In this document: positions 33,886 through 44,378 of the stretch, in pieces
Position numbering within the stretch: the stretch's first letter is position 1
Layout of the letters: every line of letters starts with the position of its first letter
The notes under the pieces: model-generated
The model's input: only the letters and a program-made list of their open reading frames with translations
Told to the model about the DNA's origin: nothing
Databases searched by the model: none
Position numbers and translations under genes: made by a program
Assembly: GCF_900104085.1 (NCBI RefSeq)
Contig: NZ_FNLD01000001.1
Coordinates: forward strand, 875,935 to 939,934
Source of the DNA: Pseudoxanthomonas sp. CF125
GTDB taxonomy: Bacteria > Pseudomonadota > Gammaproteobacteria > Xanthomonadales > Xanthomonadaceae
DNA: 64,000 nucleotides
Reading direction: 5' to 3'

Positions 33886-36849
33886 TTGGAAGAGAGCAGG
33901 AACTCCGACAACGGACGAACGAGTCCCACCAATTCCACCCGCGTTTTTGCGATCTCAGGAATGATGCTGGCGTTGCTGCTGGCGCTTGGACTGGCTTATG
34001 TGGTGGCCAACGACCGCACAGTGAGGCTGGAGGGCGCGCAGAGACAAAGTTCCGCGCTCGCCGCCGGCGCGGCACGCCTGCTGACCTACGAATTCCGGAA
34101 CCTGGAACGGGCGCTGCTGGGCGTAGCCGGCGACGCCGAACTGCTGTCGAACGGCAAGGCAGGCGCGGACCCGAGCCTGCTATTGGAAAACATCGCAGGC
34201 GTGGCCAGCAGGCAACGCGAGTTGGAAGGCATCGTCCTGGTCGACCCTCAAGGCAACGCGATGATCGGCGGTCAAGGGGATCCCACTCTGCCGCGCTGGA
34301 TCGCAGACCGCACGCCTGGCCCGGGAAGCGCATTGCGGATCGGCCATCTATACAAGTCGCCCCGCGGCCGCTGGCTGCTGCCGATAGCGGTGCCGCTGAA
34401 AGGAAAGGGATATGTACTGGCGCGTTTCAGAATCTACGAACTGCGCCGCATCGTCGCCGGTCTGGACACGGGCAAGAACGGTACCGTCGCCATCATCGAC
34501 CGGGAAGGTACTTTGCTGGCCCACAACCCCGAAGCGGTGCGGCTGGTCGGAAAGACTTTCCCCAAACCGCGTGCGTCTGCTCAGCCGAACGTTCCGCAGG
34601 TCAGCGAAATCGATGGCGTGCCCCGCCTCGTCGCGACTTCCGACCTGCCGGAGTATTCGATTCGCCTTACCGCTGGCATCGCGGCCGGCGATGTCCTGAA
34701 GCCGTGGCATCTGCTGCTGGGGACCGCCGTTGCGGTCTATCTGGCGTACCTGATGGTTTATGTCTACCTGCTGGTGGTCCTGAAGAAAACCGGCGCCGCA
34801 CAAGAAAAACTGCTGGCCGAAATCCAGGAAGGCGCCTCCAACCTCAGCATGGCCCAGCAAGTGGGAGGCGTGGGCACTTGGATGATGTGGAAAGACTCCA
34901 AGCGCCTGCAGTGGTCGGACAACGTGAACCAGATGCTCGGCATCTCCGCCGGGCACTCTTCGGCTTCGCCCGAAGACTTCTATGCGCTGGTGCACCCCGA
35001 CGACCGAGCAGCGCTGGCGGCCGTCATAGCGAACGCGCTGCTTGCGCACGAAAAGTTCGAAACCGAATACCGGATAGTCGCCAAGGACGGCACCGTCAAG
35101 TGGATTTCACTGCAAGGCGCATCCGTTCGCGACCATGATTCGCGATTGAAGATAACCGGAACGATAGCCGACGTGACTCCGCGCGTGGAGGCCCAGAAAC
35201 GGATCACCGATGCGGAGCGGCAATTCAGGCTGATATTCAACGAGAACCCGTTGCCGTTCTGGGTGTTCGACGCTGCGACGCTGAAATTCCTTGAAGTCAA
35301 TTCCGCAGCGGTGGCGCAGTACGGCTATTCGCGGGACGAGTTCCTGGGCATGTCGATACTCGACATACGGCCCGACGAAGACAAAGACAAACTTCTGGCC
35401 GACGTGTCGGCGGGCCGCGAGGGATTCCATCTTCCGCAGGTATGGACCCACCAACGCAAGGATGGATCGCTGTTCGAAGTCAATATCCATACCGCGAATC
35501 TGGAGTTCGGCGGAAAGCCGGCGCGGCTCATCCTGGCCGAGGACATCAGCGCCAGCATCGAATACGAACAGCAACTCGCCTTCCGCGCGTCCCGGGACCT
35601 GACCACCGGCTTGCTCAATATCGATGAGCTGACCAAGCGATTGGAGCCGGACGTGGGCGACGGACTTCCGTTCAGCCTGGCGTACCTCCAGATAAAAGGA
35701 CTGGACCTTGTCGCCGATACGCAAGGCCGGGCGTCGAGCGACGCGCTGTTGCGGGCGATAAGCCACCGGCTCACGGCGCTCATCGGCGAGGAGGATCTGG
35801 CGGCCCACCTTCCCTCCGATACCTTCGTGCTGGCCGTACGGCATGGCGACTCGGCACAAGCGGTCAACGAAGCGCTGACCGACGCCATCCTGCAGCCGAT
35901 CGAATCGCAGGGCCGTATCCACCACCTGGAGGCATGGGTGGGTTCCGCCGAATTTCCCGCGGACGGAGGCGACGCCGCGGAGATCGTGAGGAACGCCGCC
36001 CTGGCCGCCCATGTGGCCCAAGCCAGGAAAGTCCTCTCAGCGCCCTACATCCCGGCAATGAGCGTCGCTGCGATAGAGCAGCAGGAACTGGTCCTGCGCA
36101 TAAGGCAGGCCATCAATGCCGGCGAGCTGGTACTGCATTTCCAGACCATCGCCGATACCGAAAGCCTCAAGGCCAGTGCCTTGGAAGCGCTGGTGCGCTG
36201 GCCGCAACCGGACGGGACCTTCATTCCTCCCTCCGAATTCATTCCGCTGGCCGAAAGCTACGGTTTGATCAATCAACTTGGCCAATACGTACTGGACCGG
36301 GCGGCCTCGAGCCACAGGCTGCTGGAACTTGCCGGATTCGGCCACATTCCCATAGCGGTGAACGTCTCGGCCCAACAGTTCCTCGACACCGATTTCTACC
36401 GCTCCGTTTCCTCTGCAATTTCGGAACACGGGATTCGCCGCGGCGCGCTGCACGTCGAGTTGACCGAAAGCATCATCATGAGCGAACCCGAACGGGCGAT
36501 AGAGGCGATGCGCCGCCTGCAGGCCGCGGGCGTGCGCACTTCGATCGACGATTTCGGCACGGGTTTCTCCAGTCTGTCCTACCTCAAGCATCTTCCACTC
36601 GACTTTCTCAAGATCGACCAGTCCTTCGTGGCCGACGTCCATTCCAATCCCGGCAGCGCAGCGATATGCCGTGCGCTCTTGACCCTGGCCCATACCCTGG
36701 GGCTGTCGGTCATAGCAGAGGGAGTGGAAAACCAGGAACAGTACCTGTGGCTCAAGCAGAACGGTTGCGAGCATCTGCAGGGGTATTTCATCGCCAGGCC
36801 CGAGCCGCTGGACGTGGTGATCCGCTCGCTTCAGAAAGAAATGGGTTAA
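33886..36849 (+). CDS. CACHE-PAS-PAS-(GGDEF)-EAL c-di-GMP phosphodiesterase
   Basis: 987 residues. A transmembrane segment (about 21-40), a periplasmic CACHE-like domain (about 45-280) and a second span (about 283-302) precede two PAS/PAC domains (about 325-440 and 445-560). A GGDEF domain (about 570-720) is degenerate: the motif position reads L-P-S-D-T-F, so no diguanylate cyclase activity is expected. A full EAL domain (about 745-980) has E767-A-L, N-V-S-A, E-L-T-E-S, D-D-F-G-T-G, K-I-D-Q and E-G-V-E, all catalytic positions present. It should hydrolyse c-di-GMP in response to an external signal. The start is TTG with GGGGG upstream; an ATG at 33961 is the alternative. Confidence 0.9.
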   Translation: MEESRNSDNGRTSPTNSTRVFAISGMMLALLLALGLAYVVANDRTVRLEGAQRQSSALAAGAARLLTYEFRNLERALLGVAGDAELLSNGKAGADPSLLLENIAGVASRQRELEGIVLVDPQGNAMIGGQGDPTLPRWIADRTPGPGSALRIGHLYKSPRGRWLLPIAVPLKGKGYVLARFRIYELRRIVAGLDTGKNGTVAIIDREGTLLAHNPEAVRLVGKTFPKPRASAQPNVPQVSEIDGVPRLVATSDLPEYSIRLTAGIAAGDVLKPWHLLLGTAVAVYLAYLMVYVYLLVVLKKTGAAQEKLLAEIQEGASNLSMAQQVGGVGTWMMWKDSKRLQWSDNVNQMLGISAGHSSASPEDFYALVHPDDRAALAAVIANALLAHEKFETEYRIVAKDGTVKWISLQGASVRDHDSRLKITGTIADVTPRVEAQKRITDAERQFRLIFNENPLPFWVFDAATLKFLEVNSAAVAQYGYSRDEFLGMSILDIRPDEDKDKLLADVSAGREGFHLPQVWTHQRKDGSLFEVNIHTANLEFGGKPARLILAEDISASIEYEQQLAFRASRDLTTGLLNIDELTKRLEPDVGDGLPFSLAYLQIKGLDLVADTQGRASSDALLRAISHRLTALIGEEDLAAHLPSDTFVLAVRHGDSAQAVNEALTDAILQPIESQGRIHHLEAWVGSAEFPADGGDAAEIVRNAALAAHVAQARKVLSAPYIPAMSVAAIEQQELVLRIRQAINAGELVLHFQTIADTESLKASALEALVRWPQPDGTFIPPSEFIPLAESYGLINQLGQYVLDRAASSHRLLELAGFGHIPIAVNVSAQQFLDTDFYRSVSSAISEHGIRRGALHVELTESIIMSEPERAIEAMRRLQAAGVRTSIDDFGTGFSSLSYLKHLPLDFLKIDQSFVADVHSNPGSAAICRALLTLAHTLGLSVIAEGVENQEQYLWLKQNGCEHLQGYFIARPEPLDVVIRSLQKEMG

Positions 36850-36885
36850 CGACTAGAGAAAAATGGATTTCGCATTTTTTTGAAA

Positions 36886-36992
36886 CCGTTCGTGGTGAGC
36901 CTGTCGAACCACGCTTTTCGCGTGGAAAGCGGCCATATCGAACACTGACGCGCAGCGCATAGAGCGTGGTTCGACAGGCTCACCACGAACGG
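36886..36992. repeat. 30-bp perfect inverted repeat (dispersed element)
   Basis: Arms 36886-36915 and 36963-36992 are exact reverse complements (CCGTTCGTGGTGAGCCTGTC...), loop 47 bases. It fills most of the gap between the EAL gene and the acyl-CoA dehydrogenase. Confidence 0.85.
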
Positions 36993-37026
36993 ATTTCTTT
37001 TACGCCTTTTTCTAAGCCGTGCGTTT

Positions 37027-38145
37027 CTAAGCGGCGCGCAACTGCTTCCGGCAGTTCTCAAGATGCTGATCGGTGGTGCCGCAGCGCAGTTCGAACGCCA
37101 GCAGGCGTTTGAAATAATGGCTCACGTCCAGTTCGTCGGTCATGCCCATGCCGCCGTGCAGTTGCACCGCTTGCTGTCCGATATAGCGGGCCGCCTGCCC
37201 CATCAACGCCTTGGCCGCCGACAGCGCGGCGCCGCGTGCGATCGGATCGGGGTCAGTGCAGCGCGAAGCCGCCAGGTACGACATCGAGCGCGCCTGCTCC
37301 AGGTGCATCAGCATTTCAGCCATGCGGTGCTGCAGCGCCTGGAAACTGCCGATGGGCGCGCCGAACTGCACGCGCGAACGGCTGTAGGAAAGGGTGGCGG
37401 CCAGAATGCGGTCCATCGCGCCGAAAGCTTCGGCGCACAAAGCGGCCAAGCCGTAATCCAGGGTCGCTTGCAGGGCTTGGCGCGCATCGCCGCCCAGACG
37501 CGCATCGGCGGCCAACACCACCTTTTCGAAAACCAGATCGGCAGCGCGCTGCTCGTCGACCGTGGCGTAGGGCGACAGGCCGACGCCTGCAGCATCGGCG
37601 GGAACCGCGAACACTCCCCACTCGTCGCCGACCCGTGCCGATACCAACAGCAGGTTGGCCGCCGGCGCATGGTAGACCGCGGATTTGCGGCCGCTCAGCT
37701 CCCAGCCGCCGCCGCGGGGTATCGCACGGGTTTCGACATTCATCGCATCGAAGCGCGTGGACGCTTCATCGTGCGCCAGCACCGCGATGGTTTCGCCGCC
37801 GGCCATGGCGGGCAGCCACTTCGATTTCTGTCCGGCCGAGCCAAGAGCGACGATGGCATGGGTCGCCACCACCGCGCTGGACCAGAACGGCTCCAGCAGC
37901 ATGCTCTCGCCTATCGCGTTGCCGACCAGCAGAGTGCCGACCGGCCCGGCGCCGATGCCGCCCTCTTGCTCGGGAATGTTGATGGCCAGCAGGCCGAGCT
38001 CGGCCAGTTGCGCCCACACCTCGCGCGACCAGCCGTCGGCCGAGGCGCGCACCTGGTTACGGTGTTCGAAACCGTAACGCTCGGCGATGAAGCGGCGCGT
38101 GGTGTCCAGCAGCATCTGCTGTTCGTCGTTGAAGGAGAAATCCAT
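37027..38145 (-). CDS. acyl-CoA dehydrogenase, pimeloyl-CoA dehydrogenase small-subunit-like
   Basis: 372 residues with the acyl-CoA dehydrogenase fold: N-terminal helices (to ~115), beta domain with W-E-L-S-G-R-K and a C-terminal helical domain with S-R-V-Q-F-G-A-P-I-G-S-F-Q and Q-L-H-G-G-M-G-M-T. The beta domain shows fewer FAD/substrate signatures than usual, as in the small subunits of two-protein dehydrogenases such as PimD. It lies 9 bases after its partner, fitting a heteromeric enzyme. Acts on acyl-CoA, passing electrons to ETF. Confidence 0.85.
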   Translation of the reverse strand: MDFSFNDEQQMLLDTTRRFIAERYGFEHRNQVRASADGWSREVWAQLAELGLLAINIPEQEGGIGAGPVGTLLVGNAIGESMLLEPFWSSAVVATHAIVALGSAGQKSKWLPAMAGGETIAVLAHDEASTRFDAMNVETRAIPRGGGWELSGRKSAVYHAPAANLLLVSARVGDEWGVFAVPADAAGVGLSPYATVDEQRAADLVFEKVVLAADARLGGDARQALQATLDYGLAALCAEAFGAMDRILAATLSYSRSRVQFGAPIGSFQALQHRMAEMLMHLEQARSMSYLAASRCTDPDPIARGAALSAAKALMGQAARYIGQQAVQLHGGMGMTDELDVSHYFKRLLAFELRCGTTDQHLENCRKQLRAA

Positions 38146-38154
38146 ATTGAGTTC

Positions 38155-39315
<1,161 letters not shown>

Positions 39316-39333
39316 GCGGACTCCGTTGTCGAA

Positions 39334-39801
39334 TCAGGTAGCGGAAAGGCGGTAATAGCGCACCAGCATCTGCGCGACGCAGGCGGGTTTGTCGCCATGT
39401 TCGAGTTCGACGGTCGCGGCCCAATGCGCCTGCATGCCGCCGGCGACCGATTCCAGGCGCTCCAGCGCCAGCCGGGCCCGCACGCGCTGGCCGGCCAGCA
39501 ATGGCGCCGGAAAGCGCACGCGGTCCAGACCGTAGTTGATCGCCATGCCGACACCGTCGATGCGCAGGCAGCTTTCCAGCAGATGCGGCAACAGCGACAG
39601 GGTCAGGTAGCCGTGGGCGATCGTCGACTTGTAAGGCGATTCGCGCAGCGCGCGTTCCGGGTCGGTGTGGATCCATTGCTGGTCGCCGCTGGCATCGGCG
39701 AAACGCTGGATGCGCGATTGATCCACTGTCAGCCAGTCGCTGCAGGCGACCTCCCGCCCTATCCACGCCGGCAACGCATCCAGGTTTTCGAGTACGCGCA
39801 T
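39334..39801 (-). CDS. MaoC-like (hot-dog) dehydratase
   Basis: 155 residues of the MaoC fold: A-D-A-S-G-D-Q-Q-W-I-H-T-D near 34-46 is the hydratase signature with the catalytic Asp and His, followed by I-A-H-G-Y-L-T-L-S-L. These enzymes hydrate trans-2-enoyl-CoA to (R)-3-hydroxyacyl-CoA. Its position in a beta-oxidation operon supports that. Gap of 18 bases to the dehydrogenase below. Confidence 0.88.
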   Translation of the reverse strand: MRVLENLDALPAWIGREVACSDWLTVDQSRIQRFADASGDQQWIHTDPERALRESPYKSTIAHGYLTLSLLPHLLESCLRIDGVGMAINYGLDRVRFPAPLLAGQRVRARLALERLESVAGGMQAHWAATVELEHGDKPACVAQMLVRYYRLSAT

Positions 39802-39822
39802 CGGCCGGGTCCGGTCAGGCGG

Positions 39823-41904
39823 TCATGGATTGAACGATTGCCCGGTTTCGGCAAGCCGCACCAGCAGCGGCGCCGGTTCCCACGCCGCTCCTTCATGCCC
39901 CTTGGCGTAGCGCCGCATGGCGGCCAGCACGTTGCCGAGGCCGACCGTGTCGGCGTAGAACATCGGGCCGCCGCGCCAGATCGGGAAACCGTAGCCGGCC
40001 AGGTACACGATGTCGATATCCGAGGCCTTGGCGGCGATGCCTTCTTCCAGGAGGTACGCGCCTTCGTTGACCAGCGCGTAGACCAGACGCTCGACGATTT
40101 CTTCGTCGCTGATGGCACGGCGCACGATTCCCAGGTCCTTCGAATGCTTCTCGATCAACTCGTCGACCACCTGCGAGGGATACGCGGTGCGGTCGCCCGG
40201 CTTGTAGTCGTACCAGCCCGCGCCGGTCTTCTGCCCGTAACGGCCCAGCTCGCACACCAGGTCCGCCGTTTTCGAGTAGGTCATATGCGGCTTTTCCACG
40301 TAGCGCCGCTTGCGGATCGCCCAGCCGATGTCGTTGCCGGCCAGATCGCCCATGCGGAACGGACCCATGGCGAAACCGAATTTCTCCATGGCCTTGTCCA
40401 CCTGCTGCGGCAATGCGCCTTCGTCCAGCAGGAATCCGGCCTGGCGGCTGTACTGCTCGATCATGCGATTGCCGATGAAGCCGTCGCACACGCCCGACAC
40501 CACCGCGGTCTTGCCGATCTTCCTGGCCAGGGCCATTACCGTGGCCAGCACATCCTTGGCGGTGGCCTTGCCGCGTACGACCTCCAGCAATTTCATCACG
40601 TTGGCAGGACTGAAAAAATGCATGCCCAGCACGTCTTGCGGACGGCCGGTGAAAGCGGCGATGCGGTCTACATCCAGAGTGGAAGTGTTGCTGGCGAGAA
40701 TGGCCCCCGGCTTGGCCACCGCGTCGAGGTGGGTGAAGACCGATTGCTTGACGCCGTATTCCTCGAACACCGCTTCGACTATCAGATCGGCTTGCTTGAG
40801 GCCGGCATAGTCCAGGGTCGGCGTGATCAGGCCCATGCGCTGTTCCACTTGTTCGGCGGTCAGCTTGCCTTTCTTCGCGCTGTTCTCGTAGTTCTTGCGG
40901 ATGGTGGCCAGGCCGCGATCCAGTGCATCCTGTCTGGTTTCCAGCAGCGTCACCGGAATGCCGGCATTGAGGAAGTTCATGGTGATGCCGCCGCCCATGG
41001 TTCCTGCGCCGATCACGCCGACCTGCTTCACCTCGCGTAATGCGACCTCCGGCCCGATATCGGCGATCTTGCCGGCGGCGCGCTCGCCGAAGAAGCCGTG
41101 GCGCAGCGCTTTGGATTCGGTGGTCCGGATCAGCGCGGCGAAGGCCTCGCGCTCGACTTCGATGCCCTTGTCGAAAGGTTGTTTCACCGCTGCCTCGATC
41201 GCATCCAGGCATTTGAGCGGCGCGGGATAGTGGGCCGACGCCGCAGCGACAGCGGCGCGCGAGGATCCGAGGAAGCCTTCCACGTCGGGATGCTCGATCT
41301 TCCAGTCGCGCACCTTCGGCAACGCGCCCGAGCCGGCGGCTTCGTTCGCCACATCGATGGCGGCCTGCAGGACGTCGCTTTCCACCACCCGGTCGAACAA
41401 TCTGGTCGCCGCCAACTTTCCGGCGGGGACAGGCGTGCCGGAAACGATCATGTTGACCGCCGCTTCAAGCCCTACCGCGCGCGGGAACCGCTGCGTGCCG
41501 CCGGCGCCCGGCAACAGGCCCAGCTTCACTTCCGGCAGGCCGATCTGCGCGCGCTTGTCGGCCACGCGATGATGCATGCCCAGCGCCAGTTCCAGCCCGC
41601 CGCCCAGGGCAAGGCCTTCGATGGCCGCCACCACCGGCTTGGCGCTGCGCTCGAAGGCGGCGATCACCGTCGGCAAGGTGGGCTCCATGCCGGCCTGCGG
41701 CGTGTTGAACTCGCTGATGTCCGCGCCGCCGGAAAACGCACGTGTGTTGCCGGCGACCACGATGGCTTTCACCGAGGCGTCGTCCAGCGCCTGCGCCAGC
41801 GACTCGCTCAGACCGCGGCGCGTGGCCAGGCCCAGGCCGTTGACCGGCGGGTTATGCAGGGTGAGGATCGCAACGCCGCCGCGGGTTTCATACTTGACTG
41901 ACAT
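39823..41904 (-). CDS. fused enoyl-CoA hydratase / 3-hydroxyacyl-CoA dehydrogenase
   Basis: 693 residues, two functional halves. The crotonase domain (about 1-190) has A-F-S-G-G-A-D-I-S-E-F, an oxyanion G-L-A-L-G-G-G-L-E-L-A and the catalytic-Glu region G-L-P-E-V-K-L-G-L-L-P-G-A-G-G-T. The NAD-binding domain starts at V-G-V-I-G-A-G-T-M-G-G-G-I near 295. The C-terminal 3HCDH domain (about 480-690) includes H-F-F-S-P-A-N-V-M-K-L-L-E-V and G-N-R-M. It does the hydration and oxidation steps of beta-oxidation. FadJ/PimF type, no thiolase seen in the window. Confidence 0.93.
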   Translation of the reverse strand: MSVKYETRGGVAILTLHNPPVNGLGLATRRGLSESLAQALDDASVKAIVVAGNTRAFSGGADISEFNTPQAGMEPTLPTVIAAFERSAKPVVAAIEGLALGGGLELALGMHHRVADKRAQIGLPEVKLGLLPGAGGTQRFPRAVGLEAAVNMIVSGTPVPAGKLAATRLFDRVVESDVLQAAIDVANEAAGSGALPKVRDWKIEHPDVEGFLGSSRAAVAAASAHYPAPLKCLDAIEAAVKQPFDKGIEVEREAFAALIRTTESKALRHGFFGERAAGKIADIGPEVALREVKQVGVIGAGTMGGGITMNFLNAGIPVTLLETRQDALDRGLATIRKNYENSAKKGKLTAEQVEQRMGLITPTLDYAGLKQADLIVEAVFEEYGVKQSVFTHLDAVAKPGAILASNTSTLDVDRIAAFTGRPQDVLGMHFFSPANVMKLLEVVRGKATAKDVLATVMALARKIGKTAVVSGVCDGFIGNRMIEQYSRQAGFLLDEGALPQQVDKAMEKFGFAMGPFRMGDLAGNDIGWAIRKRRYVEKPHMTYSKTADLVCELGRYGQKTGAGWYDYKPGDRTAYPSQVVDELIEKHSKDLGIVRRAISDEEIVERLVYALVNEGAYLLEEGIAAKASDIDIVYLAGYGFPIWRGGPMFYADTVGLGNVLAAMRRYAKGHEGAAWEPAPLLVRLAETGQSFNP

Positions 41905-41991
41905 GTCTGCTTCCTGTGTCCGGCGAATGACTGCGACGATGCGATCGATGATCGTTGCGGTAGGTGACCACGGCGTGTTGGCCCGGAACGC

Positions 41992-42708
41992 TCATGCCGC
42001 CGCCAACCGCAGGCAGCCGTCGTTGAGCTCCGGCACCACGTCGTGCGTGTCGAACTGCGCTGCGCAATCCACTTCGTGCTGCAAGCCATGCGCCCGCATG
42101 ATCCGCCCCACCCGCGAGGCGCGCAGCGTGGTCGGCGCATCGCAGCTGCGGCAAAGCAGTATCGCCGCAAGCGCCGCATCGGTCGGCGAGTAGCCGCCGA
42201 TGCGCTCGAAGTGCGTAGCGATATGCCCGGCGCCGTAGAAGTCTTCAAGATTGAAACTGTCGACCGAACCCGAACACAGCAGCAGCACCTGGGCCTGCGG
42301 ATGCCTGCGTGCTACGTAAGCGGCCAACGCCGCGCCGTTCAACAGCGCGCCGACATAGACGTGGGCGGCAGCGGCAGCGCTGTTCAAAGCCACGGTGCCG
42401 TTGGTGGTGGCGTAGACCAGGGTGGAACCATGGATGCCGCTGTCGGCAAGCGCCAAGGGCGTGGAAGGTCCGAAGCCCGGCAATCCTTCGGCCAGATACT
42501 CGCCGGCCAGCATCGGCGACTCCAGGTTCGCTGCGATGCGCAAAGCGTCGTCGGCATCGCGTGCCGGCCAGATGCGATCGATGCCCTGGGCGAAGGCGTG
42601 CACGATGGTCGACGTGGCGAACAGCACGTCCAGCACGACCACTACCTTGTCCTGAAGGCGGCTCTGGTCCAGATCCTCCTTCTTGAACAGCACGTGCAGC
42701 TTGGGCAT
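41992..42708 (-). CDS. 2-phosphosulfolactate phosphatase (ComB)-like protein
   Basis: 238 residues from ATG 42708 (AGAGAA upstream; the frame is open to 42852 but the extra part is Cys/His rich and unsupported). ComB signatures: V-V-V-L-D-V-L-F-A-T-S-T-I-V, L-A-G-E-Y-L-A-E-G-L-P-G-F, T-T-N-G-T-V-A-L-N-S, G-A-L-L-N-G-A-A-L-A and N-L-E-D-F-Y-G-A-G. True ComB dephosphorylates 2-phosphosulfolactate for coenzyme M; here no such pathway is visible, so the substrate is probably another phosphoester. Placed at the head of the beta-oxidation operon. Confidence 0.85.
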   Translation of the reverse strand: MPKLHVLFKKEDLDQSRLQDKVVVVLDVLFATSTIVHAFAQGIDRIWPARDADDALRIAANLESPMLAGEYLAEGLPGFGPSTPLALADSGIHGSTLVYATTNGTVALNSAAAAAHVYVGALLNGAALAAYVARRHPQAQVLLLCSGSVDSFNLEDFYGAGHIATHFERIGGYSPTDAALAAILLCRSCDAPTTLRASRVGRIMRAHGLQHEVDCAAQFDTHDVVPELNDGCLRLAAA

Positions 42709-42720
42709 GGGATTCTCTAA

Positions 42721-42870
42721 GTTCCGTACAACAGAACTAATGACAAGCAGATGATTCATCGTACTGAGCCCATGCTGCTTCGACAAGTCGCAGAAGCAGG
42801 CTTGCCAGTTATGCGTCGGTACTCTTACGATGCAGAACTCTGCATAGAACACAGTTCCATTATGTGGAAC
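42721..42870. promoter_or_regulatory. candidate operators of divergent beta-oxidation promoters
   Basis: Two 17-base imperfect palindromes with GTTC...GAAC ends: GTTCC-N7-AGAAC at 42721-42737 and GTTCCA-TTATG-TGGAAC at 42854-42870. They flank the divergent gap between the ComB-like gene and the acyl-CoA dehydrogenase. A similar tgcatagaac lies at 42841. The regulator is not encoded here. Confidence 0.45.
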
Positions 42871-42897
42871 TTATGAGTTCAGATTATTGGAGGTCGC

Positions 42898-44130
42898 GTG
42901 GATTTCTCTTACAGCCCCAAGGTCGAAAATCTGCGCGCCGAGCTGATGCGCTTCTTCGACACCTCCATTTATCCCAACGAAGCGGTGTACCTGGAGCAAG
43001 TCGGGCGCCATCGCGCCGCCGGCAACGCCTGGCTGCCGGTACCGGTCATCGAGCAGCTGAAACCGCAGGCGCGCGAGCGCGGCCTGTGGAATCTCTTTCT
43101 TCCCAAGTCATCGCGCGCACCGCAGGGGTTGTCCAACCTGGAATACGCGCCGCTGTGCGAGATCATGGGGCGGGTCATGTGGGCGCCGGAAGTGTTCAAC
43201 TGCTCGGCGCCCGACACCGGCAACATGGAAACCCTGGAGCGCTACGGCAGCGACGCGCAAAAGGATCGGTGGCTGGAGCCGTTGCTGGCCGGCGAGATCC
43301 GTTCCGCGTTCCTGATGACCGAACCGGCGGTGGCCTCTTCCGACGCCACCAACATCCAGTGCTCTATCCGCCGCGATGGCGACGAGTACGTGATCGATGG
43401 GCGCAAGTGGTTCGCCTCGGGCGCGGGAGATCCGCGCTGCGCGCTCTACATCGTCATGGGCAAGACCGACCCGGCCGCACCGGCCCATCAACAGCAATCG
43501 ATGGTGCTGGTACCCGCGAACACGCCCGGCATCGAGGTGATCCGCCCACTACCGGTATTCGGTTACGACGACGCGCCGCACGGCCACATGGAAATAGAGC
43601 TGCGCGGCGTGCGCGTGCCCGCCGGCAATCTGCTGCTGGGCGAAGGCCGCGGCTTCGAAATCGCGCAGGGACGCCTGGGACCCGGACGCATCCACCATTG
43701 CATGCGCACCATAGGCGTGGCGGAACGGGCGCTGGAGCTGTTGTGCAAGCGCGTGCAGGCGCGCGTGGCCTTCGGCAAGCGCATCGGCGACCAATCGGTA
43801 TGGCACGAACGCATCGCCGAAGCCCGCTGCATGATCGAACAGGCGCGCCTGCTTACGCTGAAAGCGGCGTACATGATGGATACCGTAGGCAACAAGGTGG
43901 CGCGCGCGGAGATTGCGATGATCAAGGTGGTGGCGCCCAACATGGCCTGCCAGATCATCGACTGGGCCATCCAGGCCCATGGTGGCGCCGGGGTGACCGA
44001 GGACTTCCCGCTGGCCGGCCTGTATGCGGGTATCCGCACGCTGCGCATCGCCGATGGTCCCGACGAAGTGCACCGCGGCACCATCGCGCGGCTGGAATTG
44101 GCCAAGCATGCAGTTCGCGCCGAGGATTGA
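42898..44130 (+). CDS. acyl-CoA dehydrogenase (ACAD10/11-like)
   Basis: 410 residues from GTG 42898, with GGAGG at ideal distance (the frame from 42864 is a different reading). Signatures: [12 protein letters not shown] near 140-151, [21 protein letters not shown] and Q-A-H-G-G-A-G-V-T near 362. Family members oxidise medium to long acyl-CoA; some ACAD10/11 handle hydroxylated chains. Divergent from the pimCDF-like operon and likely co-regulated. Confidence 0.9.
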   Translation: MDFSYSPKVENLRAELMRFFDTSIYPNEAVYLEQVGRHRAAGNAWLPVPVIEQLKPQARERGLWNLFLPKSSRAPQGLSNLEYAPLCEIMGRVMWAPEVFNCSAPDTGNMETLERYGSDAQKDRWLEPLLAGEIRSAFLMTEPAVASSDATNIQCSIRRDGDEYVIDGRKWFASGAGDPRCALYIVMGKTDPAAPAHQQQSMVLVPANTPGIEVIRPLPVFGYDDAPHGHMEIELRGVRVPAGNLLLGEGRGFEIAQGRLGPGRIHHCMRTIGVAERALELLCKRVQARVAFGKRIGDQSVWHERIAEARCMIEQARLLTLKAAYMMDTVGNKVARAEIAMIKVVAPNMACQIIDWAIQAHGGAGVTEDFPLAGLYAGIRTLRIADGPDEVHRGTIARLELAKHAVRAED

Positions 44131-44187
44131 GCGGGGCCCGCACAGATGGTGGATATCGCGTCTACTGCTAAACCGTCGTCCCCCTTG

Positions 44188-44283
44188 CTTCCTAAGATCG
44201 TCATTCCCGCGAAGGCGGGAACCCAGTGCCTTTGCTTCTCCCGAAAAAATAAAGTCACCGGGTCCCCGCCTTCGCGGGGGTGG
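44188..44283. repeat. dispersed GC inverted repeat
   Basis: CCCGCGAAGGCGGG at 44208-44221 and CCCCGCCTTCGCGGGG at 44265-44280, a common style of Xanthomonadaceae intergenic element. No gene in 44131-44378. Confidence 0.65.
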
Positions 44284-44378
44284 CGTCATCAAGATTTAGC
44301 TGACCCTGATTTTGTAATGGTTTCAAGCAGCCATTCGTTCCGCAACCGACAATCCTCCGCACCGATAACAGGAACTAT

